Of a stretch of 64,000 nt of DNA, positions 21,800 to 32,913 are shown piece after piece. This DNA comes from Heloderma charlesbogerti. Taxonomy: Eukaryota > Chordata > Lepidosauria > Squamata > Helodermatidae. Numbering within the stretch: the first letter of the stretch is position 1; each line of letters begins with the position of its first letter. Made by a program: the position numbers and the translations under genes. The stretch spans positions 124,001 through 188,000 of the forward strand of contig JANEZZ010001390.1 of the NCBI GenBank assembly GCA_026122225.1. Reading direction: 5' to 3'. Below the pieces are notes generated by a model. The model saw nothing but the letters and a program-made list of their open reading frames with translations. It was not told the origin of the DNA and made no database searches.

Positions 21800-22175
21800 A
21801 AGAACATAAGAAGAGCCATGCTGGATCAGACCAAGGGTGTCCCATAGGAAACCCACAAGCAAGACATGAGTGCAACAGCACCCTCCTGCCCATGTTTCCT
21901 AGCAACTGATGTACATAGGCATACTGCCACTAATACCGGAGGGAGGTGGCATAAAGCCATCAGGACTAGTAGCCATTGATAGCCTTCTTGTCCAAGAATC
22001 TGTCTAACCCCCTTTTAAAGCCACCCAAATTGGTGGCCATCACTGCATCTTGTGGTAGCAAATTCCACAGTTTCACTCTGTTCTGTGTTGAGAAGTCCTT
22101 CCCTTTATCTGTCCTGAATCCCTCAACAATCAGCTTCATGGGATGACCCTGGTTCTAGTATGATAAGAGAGGGAG
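21800..22175 (-). mobile_element. CR1/L3-like LINE 3' fragment
   Basis: Antisense sequence with the widespread aagaacataagaagagcc terminus, followed by sequence that reads on the minus strand as fragments like FKRGLDRFLDK and AINGY. It is inserted in the VH1-like spacer of the second duplicon only. Confidence 0.55.
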
Positions 22176-22443
22176 AAAAGAGGGACTAGCTGAATTACAG
22201 TCAGGAGCATACCTCAGAGCAAGGTTGAAGGGCCAAAGAAAGGAAAACATTAACTCCAGCAATATCTTTCAGCTTTTAACCTCCTGCCAGTGACAAGAAA
22301 ATAAAACCCTCTGTGTCAGCAGTCAGAAGAGCAACCAGCACAAATAACACCTCTCTCTCTCTCTCTCTCTCTCCCCCCCCCTCTCCCTCTTTCTCTCTCT
22401 GCACTATATGAGAACTCTTGTGCAAGAAACACCCACTGAAGGC

Positions 22444-22815
22444 ATCTCTACACCAGCCTAAAATCCTACATTTAAAACGGGGCTTTCTGCTTCCGTTTTA
22501 AATGCAGGATCACGACGACACCCTTTTTCACATGCTTCCTTTCCCCCCTCCCCTTTTCCCCTCCTTCTCCCCATATCTGAGTCTTCCATTATCTTTCATT
22601 GATCGCACTCATCTTCTTATCACTTTTACTCTTTTCACAGAGGAAACCGAAGCAGAACACAGCAATGATAATGAGAGCTCATTATCTGTGATCTATTTAA
22701 AAATGGGACAAAGGCATTTAGTGCAGGAGACGCCTTGAATGGTTGCGGCATCATGTAAAGAGCCCGCAAACTTCCATGAAGGAGCAATCTCAATCGCAGG
22801 ATAAAATCTCTGTGT
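22444..22815. mobile_element. Possible short MITE with a tip palindrome
   Basis: catctctacaccagcctaaaatcc followed by a hairpin of two 'tttaaaacgg..ccgttttaaa' arms (22468-22515). Related tips occur at 52155-52225 (reverse orientation) and 59070-59115. Ends and target duplication are not certain. Confidence 0.4.
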
Positions 22816-23061
22816 GAAGGATCCCTGATGAGAGAGAGAGAGAGAGAGAAAGGGAGGGAGGGAGGGAGGCAGGAAGGCAGGAAAGCAGGCCATCCTTTAT
22901 CTCAGTGAGTGAATTTAACCAGGAAGCACCCAGATTTGTATGACACTTGCTCCTGGTATTCTTTGTGGCACCAGTGGCTTAACTTGAGTCCTTGAGTCAT
23001 CTGGAGCAATTGTTTCCACACTGGAACATTTTGGAAATCTACTGTTTGCTTGCACCACACA

Positions 23062-23518
23062 TTGTGTAGAAAGCAGTGGTGCCTTTGCACAGGTGACCTA
23101 GGCATGCTGGTGGTGTCATGCAAGGTCCAGTCCACGCTCGGACATGTGGTGTAGTGGTGAGGGTGTTGGCCTGGGAGCTGGGAGATCTGGGTTCTAGTCC
23201 CCAATTGGCCATGGAAGCTCACTGGGTGTCTTTGGGCCTGTCACAGACTCACAGCCCAACCGACCTGACAGGGTTGTTGTTGTGGGGATAAAATGGAGAG
23301 AAGGAGGATCATGTAAGCCACCTTGGATTCCTTGCAAGAGAGGAAAAAAGACATGGAATAAATGGAATAAAGAAACAAACAAATACAGTGGGTGGCTGGC
23401 CCCACTCGTCGTAGCATGCACTCAGCCCCTACCACTGGCAGACACAATGCAGTGCTTCCAGGGGAAACCGTTGCAATGAGCAAAAATGATCATTTCTGGA
23501 AGTGGGGAATCGACCCTT
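23062..23518 (+). mobile_element. Insertion containing a tRNA-derived SINE
   Basis: The sister duplicon (about 9300-9316) runs directly from 'accacacatt' to 'ggtctgatctgtg', so this 457-bp block is an insertion here. Inside, 23138-23390 has a tRNA-like head (A box tgtggtgtagtggtgaggg, B box gggttctagtcc) and a tail ending ataaatggaataaag. Flanking parts are of unknown origin. Confidence 0.65.
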
Positions 23519-24019
23519 TGGTCTGACCTGTGTGGAGGTGGTGGTGAGTTGACTTGTTCTTTGGGAATAGGACTAGACCAGATGAATACATCGTTGGAAA
23601 GTCTGGTGTGACATACAACAGAATTGCCCGTATATATGGAGAAAGCTTGGTAAAACCGCATTGAGTATTAGAGGCAATATATACAGGCTAGAGCCGAGTT
23701 AGAAGAAGTTCAAGTCAACTTACCCTTTTAGTGCCTTTTATACACATTGTCAAAGAAAGCTATCTGTTTAACAGCAAGCAGCCCATGATGCTGGGAGTGT
23801 AAGTAAGCCAAAGCATGAGATATCATAGAATCACAGAATCATGGTTACTTGCTTCCTTCACGGAGAGGCCACATGTTGTTTGGTGCAGAAACAAGAGGAA
23901 GAAGAAGGAATCAGAAGGGGAGGGAGTAGGAAAAAGGAACGGGAAGTTACAGGACAGCCTTGGGGATCAACAAGCCAAGTGTTGATGCAACATGTTCTCT
24001 GTCACACCCCCACACACAC
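23519..24019. other. IGHV intergenic sequence
   Basis: No gene seen. The first 60 bp matches 9317-9390. A CR1 tail stub (tcatagaatcacagaatca) lies at 23822-23841. Confidence 0.45.
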
Positions 24020-24618
24020 TAGGGATGTACGAATCCCTTACCTTGTTACATGTGGGGGCATCCATGGTGGGGGGGAGGTGCTCCGTCCTTCCCCTCGGAA
24101 TCCTCCCTGGCCGGGTCTGCTCTGCGGTGGCTCTGCAGAGCTGCCAGCTGGGGCCAGCCGCAGCCGGAGTTCCGGTCGCAGCTGGGCTGCTGTGGCCGCA
24201 AATGGTGGCCATCATAGTGGCCGCCATTTGTGTCCTTGCAGACAGCCGTGATAGGCTACGGAAGTATTTACGTAGCCTATCACGGTAAACGCAGCCATGC
24301 ATTTGCATCCCTGCTCTTTGCCGTGATAGGCTACGTAAATACTTAGGTAGCCTATCACGGCTGCCTGCAAGGATGCAAATGGCGGCCGCTAGGATGGCTG
24401 CCATTTGTGGCTGCAGCAGCCTGGCAGCGGCCGGCCAGCACCGGAGCTGCCGCCGGAGCCGCCGCCCGTATCTGCCCCAGGTAAGCTCCGTCCCAGGGGG
24501 ATTCCACGGGGTGGCAGGGGGTGGGGGGCGGGAGGCCGTTCTGCCACAGATTCGGGGGGGGCAGATTCTTTAGAATCCGGCCTCACTGGAGTCGGGGCAG
24601 AATTCTCTGACATCCCTA
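24020..24618 (-). mobile_element. hAT-like foldback element, R-to-L orientation (599 bp)
   Basis: It begins with the R terminus (TAGGGATGtacgaatcccttacc) and ends with the L terminus (gaattctctgaCATCCCTA). Hairpins lie at 24245-24285 and 24318-24362, with cgcaaatggcgg/ccgccattt pairs outside. The target duplication is unclear because the left flank is a (CA)n run. Confidence 0.82.
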
Positions 24619-25244
24619 CACCCCACCCCCCGTGTCTGGAAGCATGCAGATTTGTTCCTTTTATCCGACGTACATTACAAATCTATGTCATTTAGGAACA
24701 GCCTATGCAACCTTTCCAAACCTTATGGTCACTGCAGCTGCAGTAGGCAATGAGAAGTTGCTTACACTGGCCTATACTTCCTAGTTAAGGAGAAGCATTC
24801 TGTGAGTTGGATCAAGCATGGGCCATTGGGGGCACATGGCAAGCTCCATTCGCAGTGCTGCATCGCATCAGAATCCCAGTATCAGGTGGTTTCTTCCGGA
24901 ATGCCTCAACACAGATCTCTCTCCATGTGTGTCCGTTTTCCACATACATTTTCCTGGAGGACTGTACCACTTTTGCCCCTCTCAAACATTTGAATTAGCT
25001 GCAACTGCAACAAGGAGAACATCCCATTCAAAGGGGGTCACTGAAAAGACACACCAATGCATAACTTCCCTATGATGGGATCCCCAAGGTTGAAGCATGT
25101 GTGAGAATAGCACTATTGACTGAGCAGGCAGAATCATGTGGGCATTTCTCATCATTTTGCTTTAAAATGTGTGAAAATAATTTAAACAGCTAAAGAATGA
25201 AAGAAACATCTTCTGGGATTTTCTTTTATGTTTATTCATATATC

Positions 25245-25296
<52 letters not shown>

Positions 25297-25887
25297 TATC
25301 GATCAATTTTCTAAAATGGCAGCTTCAAGGACAGAACACTTATTAGTCTGAAATGCTGAGACAAAATTACATCATTAAAAATAATAATAACTCCACTGAT
25401 GAAGGCTTTCCCCCCTCCTTTTGCCTTTGTAATCCCCATTAGACTGACTTGTGGGTAGACATGCCCAGGATTCTGTAGCCAGTTGGGAGACCGTGAGGAC
25501 AGTAGGGGCTGGGGTTAGGCCAGGATATGAGCTACCTGAACATCTTCCAGCCTCCTCCCCTCCCTTCTGAAGCATCATCACTGGATGGGCGAAAAAACCT
25601 GTCTAGCGAAATATGCCAGATGAGAGGATGGGGAGGTGAAGATCATCTCTGCCACTTCTCCCATCCTGCACTGGATGATCAGAAGCCCTGTGTCCTGGCA
25701 GAAGCCCTCGTCTGGGTGCCGCTGATCACTGGGGCACAATTTATAGGATTGCTCCCTAAAACCCAAGGATTTCACATGAACAAAAATGTAGGACCGGGCT
25801 ATTCCTCTCCTTTTCTTGTTCCTTTGTTTGTTTTTCATTCAGACTGTTCCATTTGATTCAGCTAAGAGAGCTGTCACTGACAAGGAG
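24619..25887. other. IGHV intergenic sequence
   Basis: No gene seen. 24690-25100 is collinear with 9440-9830. (CT)n runs at 25249-25293. The last part leads into the recombination signal of the VH3-like unit. Confidence 0.5.
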
Positions 25888-25915
25888 AGTTTTTGCCTGC
25901 TTTCTTATCACTATG
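25888..25915 (-). other. V recombination signal with shortened 12-bp spacer
   Basis: Plus AGTTTTTGC (25888-25896), 12 bp (ctgctttcttat), CACTATG (25909-25915). The nonamer is identical to that at 12863-12871, where the spacer is 23 bp, so 11 bp have been lost. The coding-strand heptamer CATAGTG has a changed third base, which should impair cleavage. Confidence 0.7.
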
Positions 25916-26928
25916 TCTCTTGCACAGTGATACACAGCTGTGTTCTCAGGTTTCATATTGTTCATTTGCAAATACAGCAGGCTTTTAGATTCATCCCTAG
26001 AGATGGTCAATTGTCCCCTCACTTTATCTGATTAGTGAGTGTAAGATGGAGATCTGTATGCCACCCATTCCAAGGCTTTTCCAGGAGCTTGTCTCACCCA
26101 TTTCCTGCCATAGCTTCTGAAGGAGAACCCAGAGGCTTGGCAGGTGAGGTGGAGGGACTCGCCGAGCCTTGTGACATCCCCACCAGACTCGATCAGCTGG
26201 ACCACTGACTGGACACCTGGAACAAAGGACATTTCAACAGATCTGCTGCATTGTAACCCCTGGACGATGCCATTTCTCAGTATTTGAAATGAGACAAAGT
26301 ACCTCTGAGGACTTGTTGTTCAGTCGTTAACTCGTGTCCGACTCTTCGTGACCCCATGGACCATAGCACACCAGGCCTTCCTGTCCTCTGCTCTCTCCCA
26401 GAGTGTGCTCAAGTTCATATTCATTGCATCGGTGATGCTGTCTAGCCATCTCATCCTCTGCTGTCCTCGTCTCCTTTTGCCTTCAGGTATCCAATATACT
26501 ACTGGGGAAGAGCAGAGGGAATTTCCAAGTAGTGACAGAAAGAGTGAAGCGGCTGGGCCAAAGCCGAAAGGACACTTGGCTGTGGATGTGTCTGGTGGTG
26601 AAAAGAAAGTCTGCTGCTGTAAAGAACAATACTGTTTAGGAACCTGGAATGTCAGATCAATGAATCAAGGTAAGGTGGAGGTGGTCAAACATGAGATGGC
26701 GAGATTGAACATCGACATCTTAGGAATCAGCGAACTAAAATGGACAAGCAAGCATGGGTGAATTTAATTCAGGTGACCATTATATCTACTACTGTGGGCA
26801 AGAAACCCTTAGAAGAAATGGAGTCGCACTCATAGTCAATAAAAGGGTGGGAAAATTAGTACTGGGGTACAATCTCTAAAACCTCTGAAGACTACTAAAA
26901 AGCAAATACATTGAAGCCAAGATATCAT
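25916..26928 (-). pseudogene. IGHV pseudogene, VH3-like, one in-frame stop, BovB in the intron
   Basis: The leader exon is 26883-26928 (MISWLQCICFLVVFRG). The V exon is 25916-26216 after CCAG|GTGTCC. FR1 ([13 protein letters not shown]), first cysteine (LHLTCQASG), FR2 ([15 protein letters not shown]) and FR3 ([16 protein letters not shown]) are all readable. A TAA at 26032-26034 sits where related genes have Tyr just before SDKV, and the terminal YYC is YHC. A 568-bp BovB insertion lies at the leader donor and changes its context to GGTTTTAG. The recombination-signal spacer is 12 bp instead of 23. It is otherwise well preserved, suggesting recent loss. It is the sister of 12902-13337 in the second duplicon. 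Confidence 0.87.
26313..26880. mobile_element. RTE-BovB LINE with internal inversion
   Basis: 26313-26486 is the BovB 3' end on the minus strand (same sequence as 7349-7530). 26487-26880 is BovB ORF2 N-terminal sequence on the plus strand (RKSEAAGPKPKGHLAVDV, CLGTWNVRSMNQGKVEVV, NIDILGISELKWT), the start of the endonuclease domain. A 12-bp duplication, acctctgaggac / acctctgaagac (26301-26312, 26881-26892), bounds the whole. The head-to-head layout with a single target duplication fits a twin-priming inversion. Confidence 0.85.
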
Positions 26929-27054
26929 TTCCCCTTCCGTTGCTTTTGGAAGGGATTGACTACAGAGTGATGACAGACATACAGGGCCACTCTCTGTTGG
27001 TGTCGTTGGGTCAGGGAGAGGGTAGAGCTGATTTAAAGAGGAAGCTGTGTCTGA

Positions 27055-27062
27055 ATTTACAT
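27055..27062 (-). promoter_or_regulatory. Octamer variant of the VH3-like pseudogene
   Basis: Plus ATTTACAT, coding ATGTAAAT. Same position and flanks (gaatttacatacactt) as the intact gene at 33526-33533. Confidence 0.6.
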
Positions 27063-27307
27063 ACACTTCAGGATAAAAGAGGAGCATGTGCTGGCCAATG
27101 GCCATAGCTATTGAAAGTATATAAAAGAACAGGTGGATTTTGCTTTAAAAAGGTGTGAAAATAAATTAAAGCAACTAAAGAAGAAAAGCAATGCTGATAG
27201 CATTTCCTTTTAGGTTTTAATGATAACTATAGATGTACAGCCATCTGAACTGGCTCACTAGCTAAAATGATTTTTAGGGCACCTTTCAATATCTAGGACA
27301 CCATGAA

Positions 27308-27352
<45 letters not shown>

Positions 27353-27398
27353 CCTATCTATCCATCTCTATCCATCCATGTCTGTCTGTCTGTCTATC

Positions 27399-27430
<32 letters not shown>
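27308..27430. repeat. (TATC)n microsatellite, left part
   Basis: (TATC)n with (CATC)/(TGTC) variants. A CR1 fragment was inserted in it and the run resumes at 28131-28167. Confidence 0.95.
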
Positions 27431-28126
27431 CAACAACACGACAAGCGAGAAGGATCTTGGAATTGTTGTCAATCACAAGGTGAATATGAGCCAACAATGT
27501 GACGTGGCTGCAAAAAAGGCAAATGCTATTTTGGGCTGCATTAATAGAAGCATCGCTTCCAAATCCCGGGAAGTACTAGTTCCCTTCTACTCAGCACTGG
27601 TTAGGCCTCATCTGGAGTACTGTGTCCAGTTCTGGGCACCACACTTTAAGAAGGATGCAGACAAACTGGAGAGGGTTCAGAGGAGGGCAACAAAGATGAT
27701 CAGGGGACTAGAAACAAAGCCCTGTGAAGAGAGACTGAAAGAACTGGGCATGTTTAGCCTTGAGAAGAGAAGACTGAGGGGAAATGTGATAGCACTCTTC
27801 AAGTACTTGCAAGGTTGTCACAGAGAGGAAGGCCAGGATCTCTTCTCACTCCTCCCAGAGTGCAGGACACGGAATAATGGGCTCAAGTTACGGGAAGCCA
27901 GATTCCAGCTGAACATCAGGAAAACCTTCCTGACTGTTAGAGCAATATGACAATGGAACCAATTGCCTAGGGAGGTGGTGGGCTCTCCCACACTGGAGGC
28001 ATTCAAGACGAGGCTGGACAGCCATCTGTCAGGGATGCTCTGACTTGGATTCCTGCATTGAGCAGGGGGTTGGACTCGATGGCCTTGTAGGCCCCTTCCA
28101 ACCCTACTATTCTATGATTCTATGAT

Positions 28127-28130
<4 letters not shown>
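27431..28130 (+). mobile_element. CR1 LINE, 3' end of ORF2
   Basis: The frame encodes the CR1 ORF2 C-terminus ([56 protein letters not shown]) up to a stop at 27948-27950, then resumes (WNQLPREVVGSPTLEAFKTR). It ends in the CR1 3' tail ccaaccctactattctatgattc. It interrupts a (TATC)n array and is 5'-truncated before most of the RT domain. It is closely similar to the minus-strand copy at 40992-44640. Confidence 0.88.
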
Positions 28131-28166
<36 letters not shown>

Positions 28167-28167
28167 A

Positions 28168-29713
28168 AATGGAACTTCTGAAGTCAGAACCCTTATATGA
28201 GGGACTGGTCCTAAAGGTTGAGATAAAACTATATATCTATATCTATATCTATATCTATCTATCTATCTCTATCTCTAACTACTAATTAAGACTTTTCTTC
28301 TTTTTTTCTTTTTTAATCCCCATGCACTGGAGGGGAGGGTGGCTTTTGGGACACAAAAAGCTGGGGTGGAAGGCCTTGCCCCTCTTCATGGACCCAGTCC
28401 AAATTGGAACGTCACAAAAATACCCTAGAGTAAAATCAAAGAGAGGGCCAGCTACATGCTATATAACATAATTTTTCTTTGATAGTTTTTGAATGTAGTC
28501 CCAAGCTCACCCTTTAAAACAAAGTTCCCAGTACATACAGCAAATATATGAAGTGTTGGGTATCTTCTGTTTCAGCAGTTCTACAGAGGCAACGATGCTG
28601 GACCTAAGAGATCAGTTGTTATCAGCCAATAATCGTGGCTGATGGCATAGTCTGAAAATGGACTTTTAAAGAAGTAAATCATGGGGGAAGCCATCTATTT
28701 TTTTGTTTCATGTGCAAGACCCATTATAATGATGTTGCATTAACATTTAGCATTGTTTCTAAGGGGCCTCAGTGCCCAGCATTTACTCTACTGGATATCT
28801 TCTGAGCTGAGGTTTTCCTTGAAAGTAGAATATAAAACAAAACAAAAAAAGAAGTCTGCTGACCACCTGGTAATTCACCTATAAGTAACCCCATGTTCCC
28901 GCCACCAAAAAGTCTCCAAATTTACTCCTAGCTTCATTGGGGAGAAAAAAAAGGTCTGATGAAGGGGGGAGGGGGGTGTTTAAGTGGAAAGGGATTATGC
29001 ATGCAGCCCTACAGAATATTGTCTGAAAAAAATAACTCTGTTTCTGGGTCTAAATGGGCCAGTAGCTGTCTTATAAAAATAGTACAGGAATCTGGGCACA
29101 GGATGGCATGCTGAGAGTCTTTGGGGAAAATCCAGGCAATGTCCTCACATGGGAAACCTAAATGTAAGGAGTTTTGGATTTGGGGGGAGAGTAGTGTGTG
29201 TTTGTGTGTGGGGGGGTCTTGGGTAGTCAAACTGTCAAGGGACTAGTATAGTTGTTTGTTTTCAAACATTTTGCTCAGGAAATCACCAGACTCATTGTAA
29301 AAACTACAAAACGTCATGCTCTGATACCCATTTTAATTCCTCCACTGCCAATGGATTTTTCTGATCCTTAGGCCCTTTGCTGTCCCCTTGTCAGAAGCAG
29401 GAGCAGGGAAGCTGTCAGTAGACAACCACATAGGTTTTCCGAGCCATCCTTGCCTGAGAAGGATTTGTGGGGAGGACTTATTTAAGTTCACTTCAAAATG
29501 CAGGCCTTAAAAGTTCCTGAATTACTCTCCAGCAAGGACTGAAACTACAGCTAGAGGAAAATGGTCAATTACTCTCATGTAATGTAATAAAGCATCAGTG
29601 TTCCATAGAGGCAAAGAAAAAAGCTACCGGGGCTGGGGGGGGGAGGCGTGTCAGCATCATTCCAAGTGTCGGGAGGTAGCTTACCACTTGCTAGTCTTGA
29701 GAAGGGGATACTC
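28168..29713. other. IGHV intergenic spacer
   Basis: No gene seen. It is collinear with 13770-15830 of the first duplicon (for example 'agcagttctacagaggcaac' at 28574 and its equivalent at 14695). Confidence 0.55.
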
Positions 29714-30195
29714 TAGGGATGTATGAAAGTCACATCTTTTCACAGATGTGATTCGTGGTGTGGGGGGAGGTGCTCCGTTCCTCCCCCCGGAATCCTCCCT
29801 GGACAGCTCCGCTCTGCGGTGGTGCCACAGAGCCGCCGGCCAGGGCCGTCCGCAGCTGGAGTTCCAGCCGCAGACGGGCTGCTGTGGATGCAAATGGTGG
29901 CCGCTGTAGCGGCCGCCATTTGCATCCTGCGAAGATGCCGTAGTATTTATGTAGCCTATCACGGCAAGCCAAAAAAACACAAACCAGCATACGCAAATGG
30001 CGGCAGCTACGGCGGCCGCCAGTTGCGTTCCCTATTTTTAGCCGTTTTAGCCTATGTAAATATTTACGTAGGCTATTATGGCAAAAAAAAGGGGAACGCA
30101 AGTAGCGTAGTGGGTGCCATTTGCGTTCCTTTCCCCCCCGCCGTTTTAGCCTACATCCATTTTTACGTAAGCTATTACGGCGAGAAAAAAAAAAA
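29714..30195. mobile_element. hAT-like foldback element, truncated by an L2 insertion
   Basis: The R terminus TAGGGATGtatgaaagtcac is present at the left. Hairpin segments and cgcaaatggcggc pairs follow to about 30195, where L2 sequence begins. No second terminus exists to the right, so the far half has been lost. Confidence 0.75.
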
Positions 30196-30204
30196 CACAC
30201 ACTG

Positions 30205-30440
30205 AGAGGTTAAGAAGAATCAACAGGGTCACACTCCCCCTATCCCTCTCCTGGCAGAGGTGATCCCACAGGGCTACCAAGGCAGTTTCCATTCCAAAAC
30301 GAGGCCTGAAGCCCGAATGAAATGGATCTAGATAATCCGTTTCATTCAACAGTGCCTGGAGCTGACTTACAACCACCTGCTCAAGCACCTTGCCCAGGAA
30401 GGGCAGGTGGTTGACACTATCTCACCCAAGCGCCCTCTCC
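30205..30440 (-). mobile_element. L2-clade LINE fragment
   Basis: The minus strand encodes RT-domain residues LEQVVVSQLQALLNETDYLD and FGMETALVALWDHLC. The same RT region occurs in the plus-strand copy that follows (31140-31310), so this is a separate L2 piece lying head to head with it. Confidence 0.78.
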
Positions 30441-32612
30441 CTCTGAACTGAGCCTGGCCAGCTCCTTGGTATGTACCTGAGCTGAAGGCAATGAAGCAAG
30501 AGGGGAGACTGCTAGAACACAGGTTGGGGAAAACTCATGCTGGGTCTGACAAAACACAGATTACAGCTCATTATCAAGCCTACTTTGTGGTGGTGAGGGT
30601 GGCAAAGAGACAGTTCTTTTCCACCAGCATTGTATCTTCTCAATGTCATCCAGCAGAGCTTTCTGAAGTGGTTTGTGGCCTGTTACATTCTGGGACAGGG
30701 AGAGAAACTGTGGAACCCTTGGTAGCAAACTGTGACGACTTTGCACAACACTTTGGAGAGAAAGTCACTCGGATTCATCATGAATTGGACACAACAATTA
30801 ATTCAGTTCCATTAGTAGAGGCATCAAGAGTACTGTCTGATCCAGTTTTATTGCATGAGTTTCAATTATTGAGGCCTGATGATGCAGACAAGGTGCTTGG
30901 CCAAGTCTGACTGACCACTCATGTGCTTGACCCTTGCCCTTCATGGCTTATTACAGCAAACAAGGAGGGGATGACTGGCTGGGTCCAGGAGTTGCAAATT
31001 CCTCCTTGAGAGAGGGAGTGGTGCCAGCCCCTTTAAAAGAGGTGGTAATCAGACCACTCCTATAAAAGGCTAACCTGGACCCGGAGGATGTTAACAATTA
31101 TAGGCCAGTGGCCAACATCCCCTTCCTGGGCAAGGTGCTTGAGCGGGTGGTTGTAGGACAGCTCCAGGCACTGTTGAATGAAACGGATTATCTAGATCCA
31201 TTTCAAAAGGGCTTCAGGCCTGGTTTTGGAACGGAAACTGCCTTGGTCGCCCTGTGGGATGACCTCTGCCGGGAGAGGGACAGGGGGAGTGCAACCCTGT
31301 TGATTCTCCTGGACCTCTCAGTGGCTTTCGATACCATCGACCATGGTATCCTTCTGGATAGGTTGTCTGGGTTGGGAGTTGGAGGCACTGCACTGCAGTG
31401 GTTCCGCTCCTGCTTGGATGGCTGACTCCAGAAGGTGGTGCTGGGGGATGATTGCTTTGTGCCATGGCAATTATGGCATGGGGTTCCACAGGGCTCTATT
31501 TTATCCCCTATGCTGTTCAACATCTACATGAAACTGCTGTGGGGGATGTTATCTGGAGGTGTGAGCTAAGGTGCCATCAATATGCAGATGACACCCAGTT
31601 CTACCTCTCTTTTTCATCAAACTCAGGTGAAGCAGTGGCTGTTCTGAATCAGTGCCTGGGCACAGTAATGGACTAGATAAGGGCCAATAAACTGAAACTC
31701 AATCCATGTTAGTGGGTGGTTCTTCTGCCCTTCTTGGTGGTGATCAACCTGTTCTGGAAGGGGTTGCACTCCCCCTAAAAGATCAGTTTCATAGTTTGGG
31801 GGTTCTCTTGGATCCAGAAATATCACTTGATGCACAGGTGAACTCAGTGGCATGGAGCACCTTTTATCAGCTTAGGCTAGTATACCAACTATGCCTTTAT
31901 CTGGACAGAGATAGCCTAGCTACAGTTATTCATGATCTGATAACCTCTCGTCTGGATTACTGCAATGCGTTATACGTGGGGCTGCCTTTGAAAATGGTCC
32001 AGAAACTTCAGCTAGTCCAAAATAGGGCAGCAAGATTGTTAACAGGGACTGGCCAATGAGATCACATTACACCTGTACTTTTCCAGCTGCACTGGCTGCC
32101 AGCCAGCCCATTTCTGAGCCTAATCCAAAGTGCTGGTATTAACATTCAAAGCCCTTAATGGCTTGGGGCCAGGTTATCTGAAGGATCACCTCCTTCAATA
32201 TGTGTCTTCCTGGACCCTAAGATCATCCTCAGCAGTCCTTCTCCATGAGTCCCTCCCAAAGGAAGGGAGGCAGGTGGCTACTAGGAGAAGGGCCTTCTCT
32301 GCTGTGGCACCTTGGCTGTGAGCTCCCTATTGGGGTTTGCCTGGAACCTACATTGTACTCCTTCCGGTACCAGGTGGAGACCTTTCTATTCTCCCAGTGT
32401 TTTAGCATTTTAGCTTCCTAGTCTTTTAGCATTGGCATTTTACATCTGTATTTTAAATCTGCGTGCATTGCTGCTAGGTTTTATTCTGGATGTACTGTCA
32501 TATTGTGGTTTTAAGCTTTCCTATTTTATATTCTTTTATGCTGTTCTTGTGGTTTCAATTTTTGTGAATCACCCAGAGAGCTTTGGCGATTGGGTGGCAA
32601 ATAAATAAATAA
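30441..32612 (+). mobile_element. L2-clade LINE, decayed RT region and 3' end
   Basis: Broken frames carry successive L2 ORF2 segments: the pre-RT region near 30560-30900 (AYFVVVRVAKRQFF, FAQHFGEKV), RT fingers/palm near 31110-31420 (FGTETALVALWDDLC, LLILLDLSVAFDTIDHGILL), the catalytic YADDTQFYLSF box near 31580-31610, and the thumb/C-terminus (SRLDYCNALYVGLPLK, near 31950). It ends in aatcacccagagagctttgg plus (AAAT)n at 32590-32612. Stops and frameshifts make it inactive. Confidence 0.85.
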
Positions 32613-32790
32613 ATACTGAGTCAGATTATTGTTCCATCTAGCCCAGTAGTATTGACACTGGCAATGGATTCCCAGAGATTCAGGCAGGATTCTTTCATTG
32701 CCCTACCACAGATTGAATGTCAGACCTTCTGCGTGCAAAAAGCATATGCTCCACCACTGAGCTGAGGCCCCTGATTTCCACACCATGCTC
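32613..32790 (-). mobile_element. tRNA-derived SINE
   Basis: Antisense to a tRNA-like head. Reverse complement of 32700-32772 gives ggggcctcagctcagtggtggagc (A box) and a B-box-like attcaatc. The body (tactgagtcagattattgttcc) is a common vertebrate SINE tail. It directly follows the L2 3' tail. Confidence 0.65.
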
Positions 32791-32913
32791 CTTGAAAGAT
32801 TGTGCATGATCAAGAGTTTAGGGTTTCCTGGCTATTGTTCTCCTTCATCTGTTTTTCCTTTCATTTGAACAGTTGCATTTTAATCAACTTGGAGAGCTGC
32901 CATTGACAAGAAG

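Noticed and set aside
23138..23210. tRNA gene candidate (A and B box present)
   Set aside because: No cloverleaf with a proper acceptor stem could be drawn, and it continues into a SINE body and A-rich tail, so it is a tRNA-derived SINE.
26348..26761. A 137-codon frame that looks like a host endonuclease gene
   Set aside because: Its first part is antisense BovB 3' sequence and its second part BovB ORF2. It is an inversion product bounded by one target duplication.
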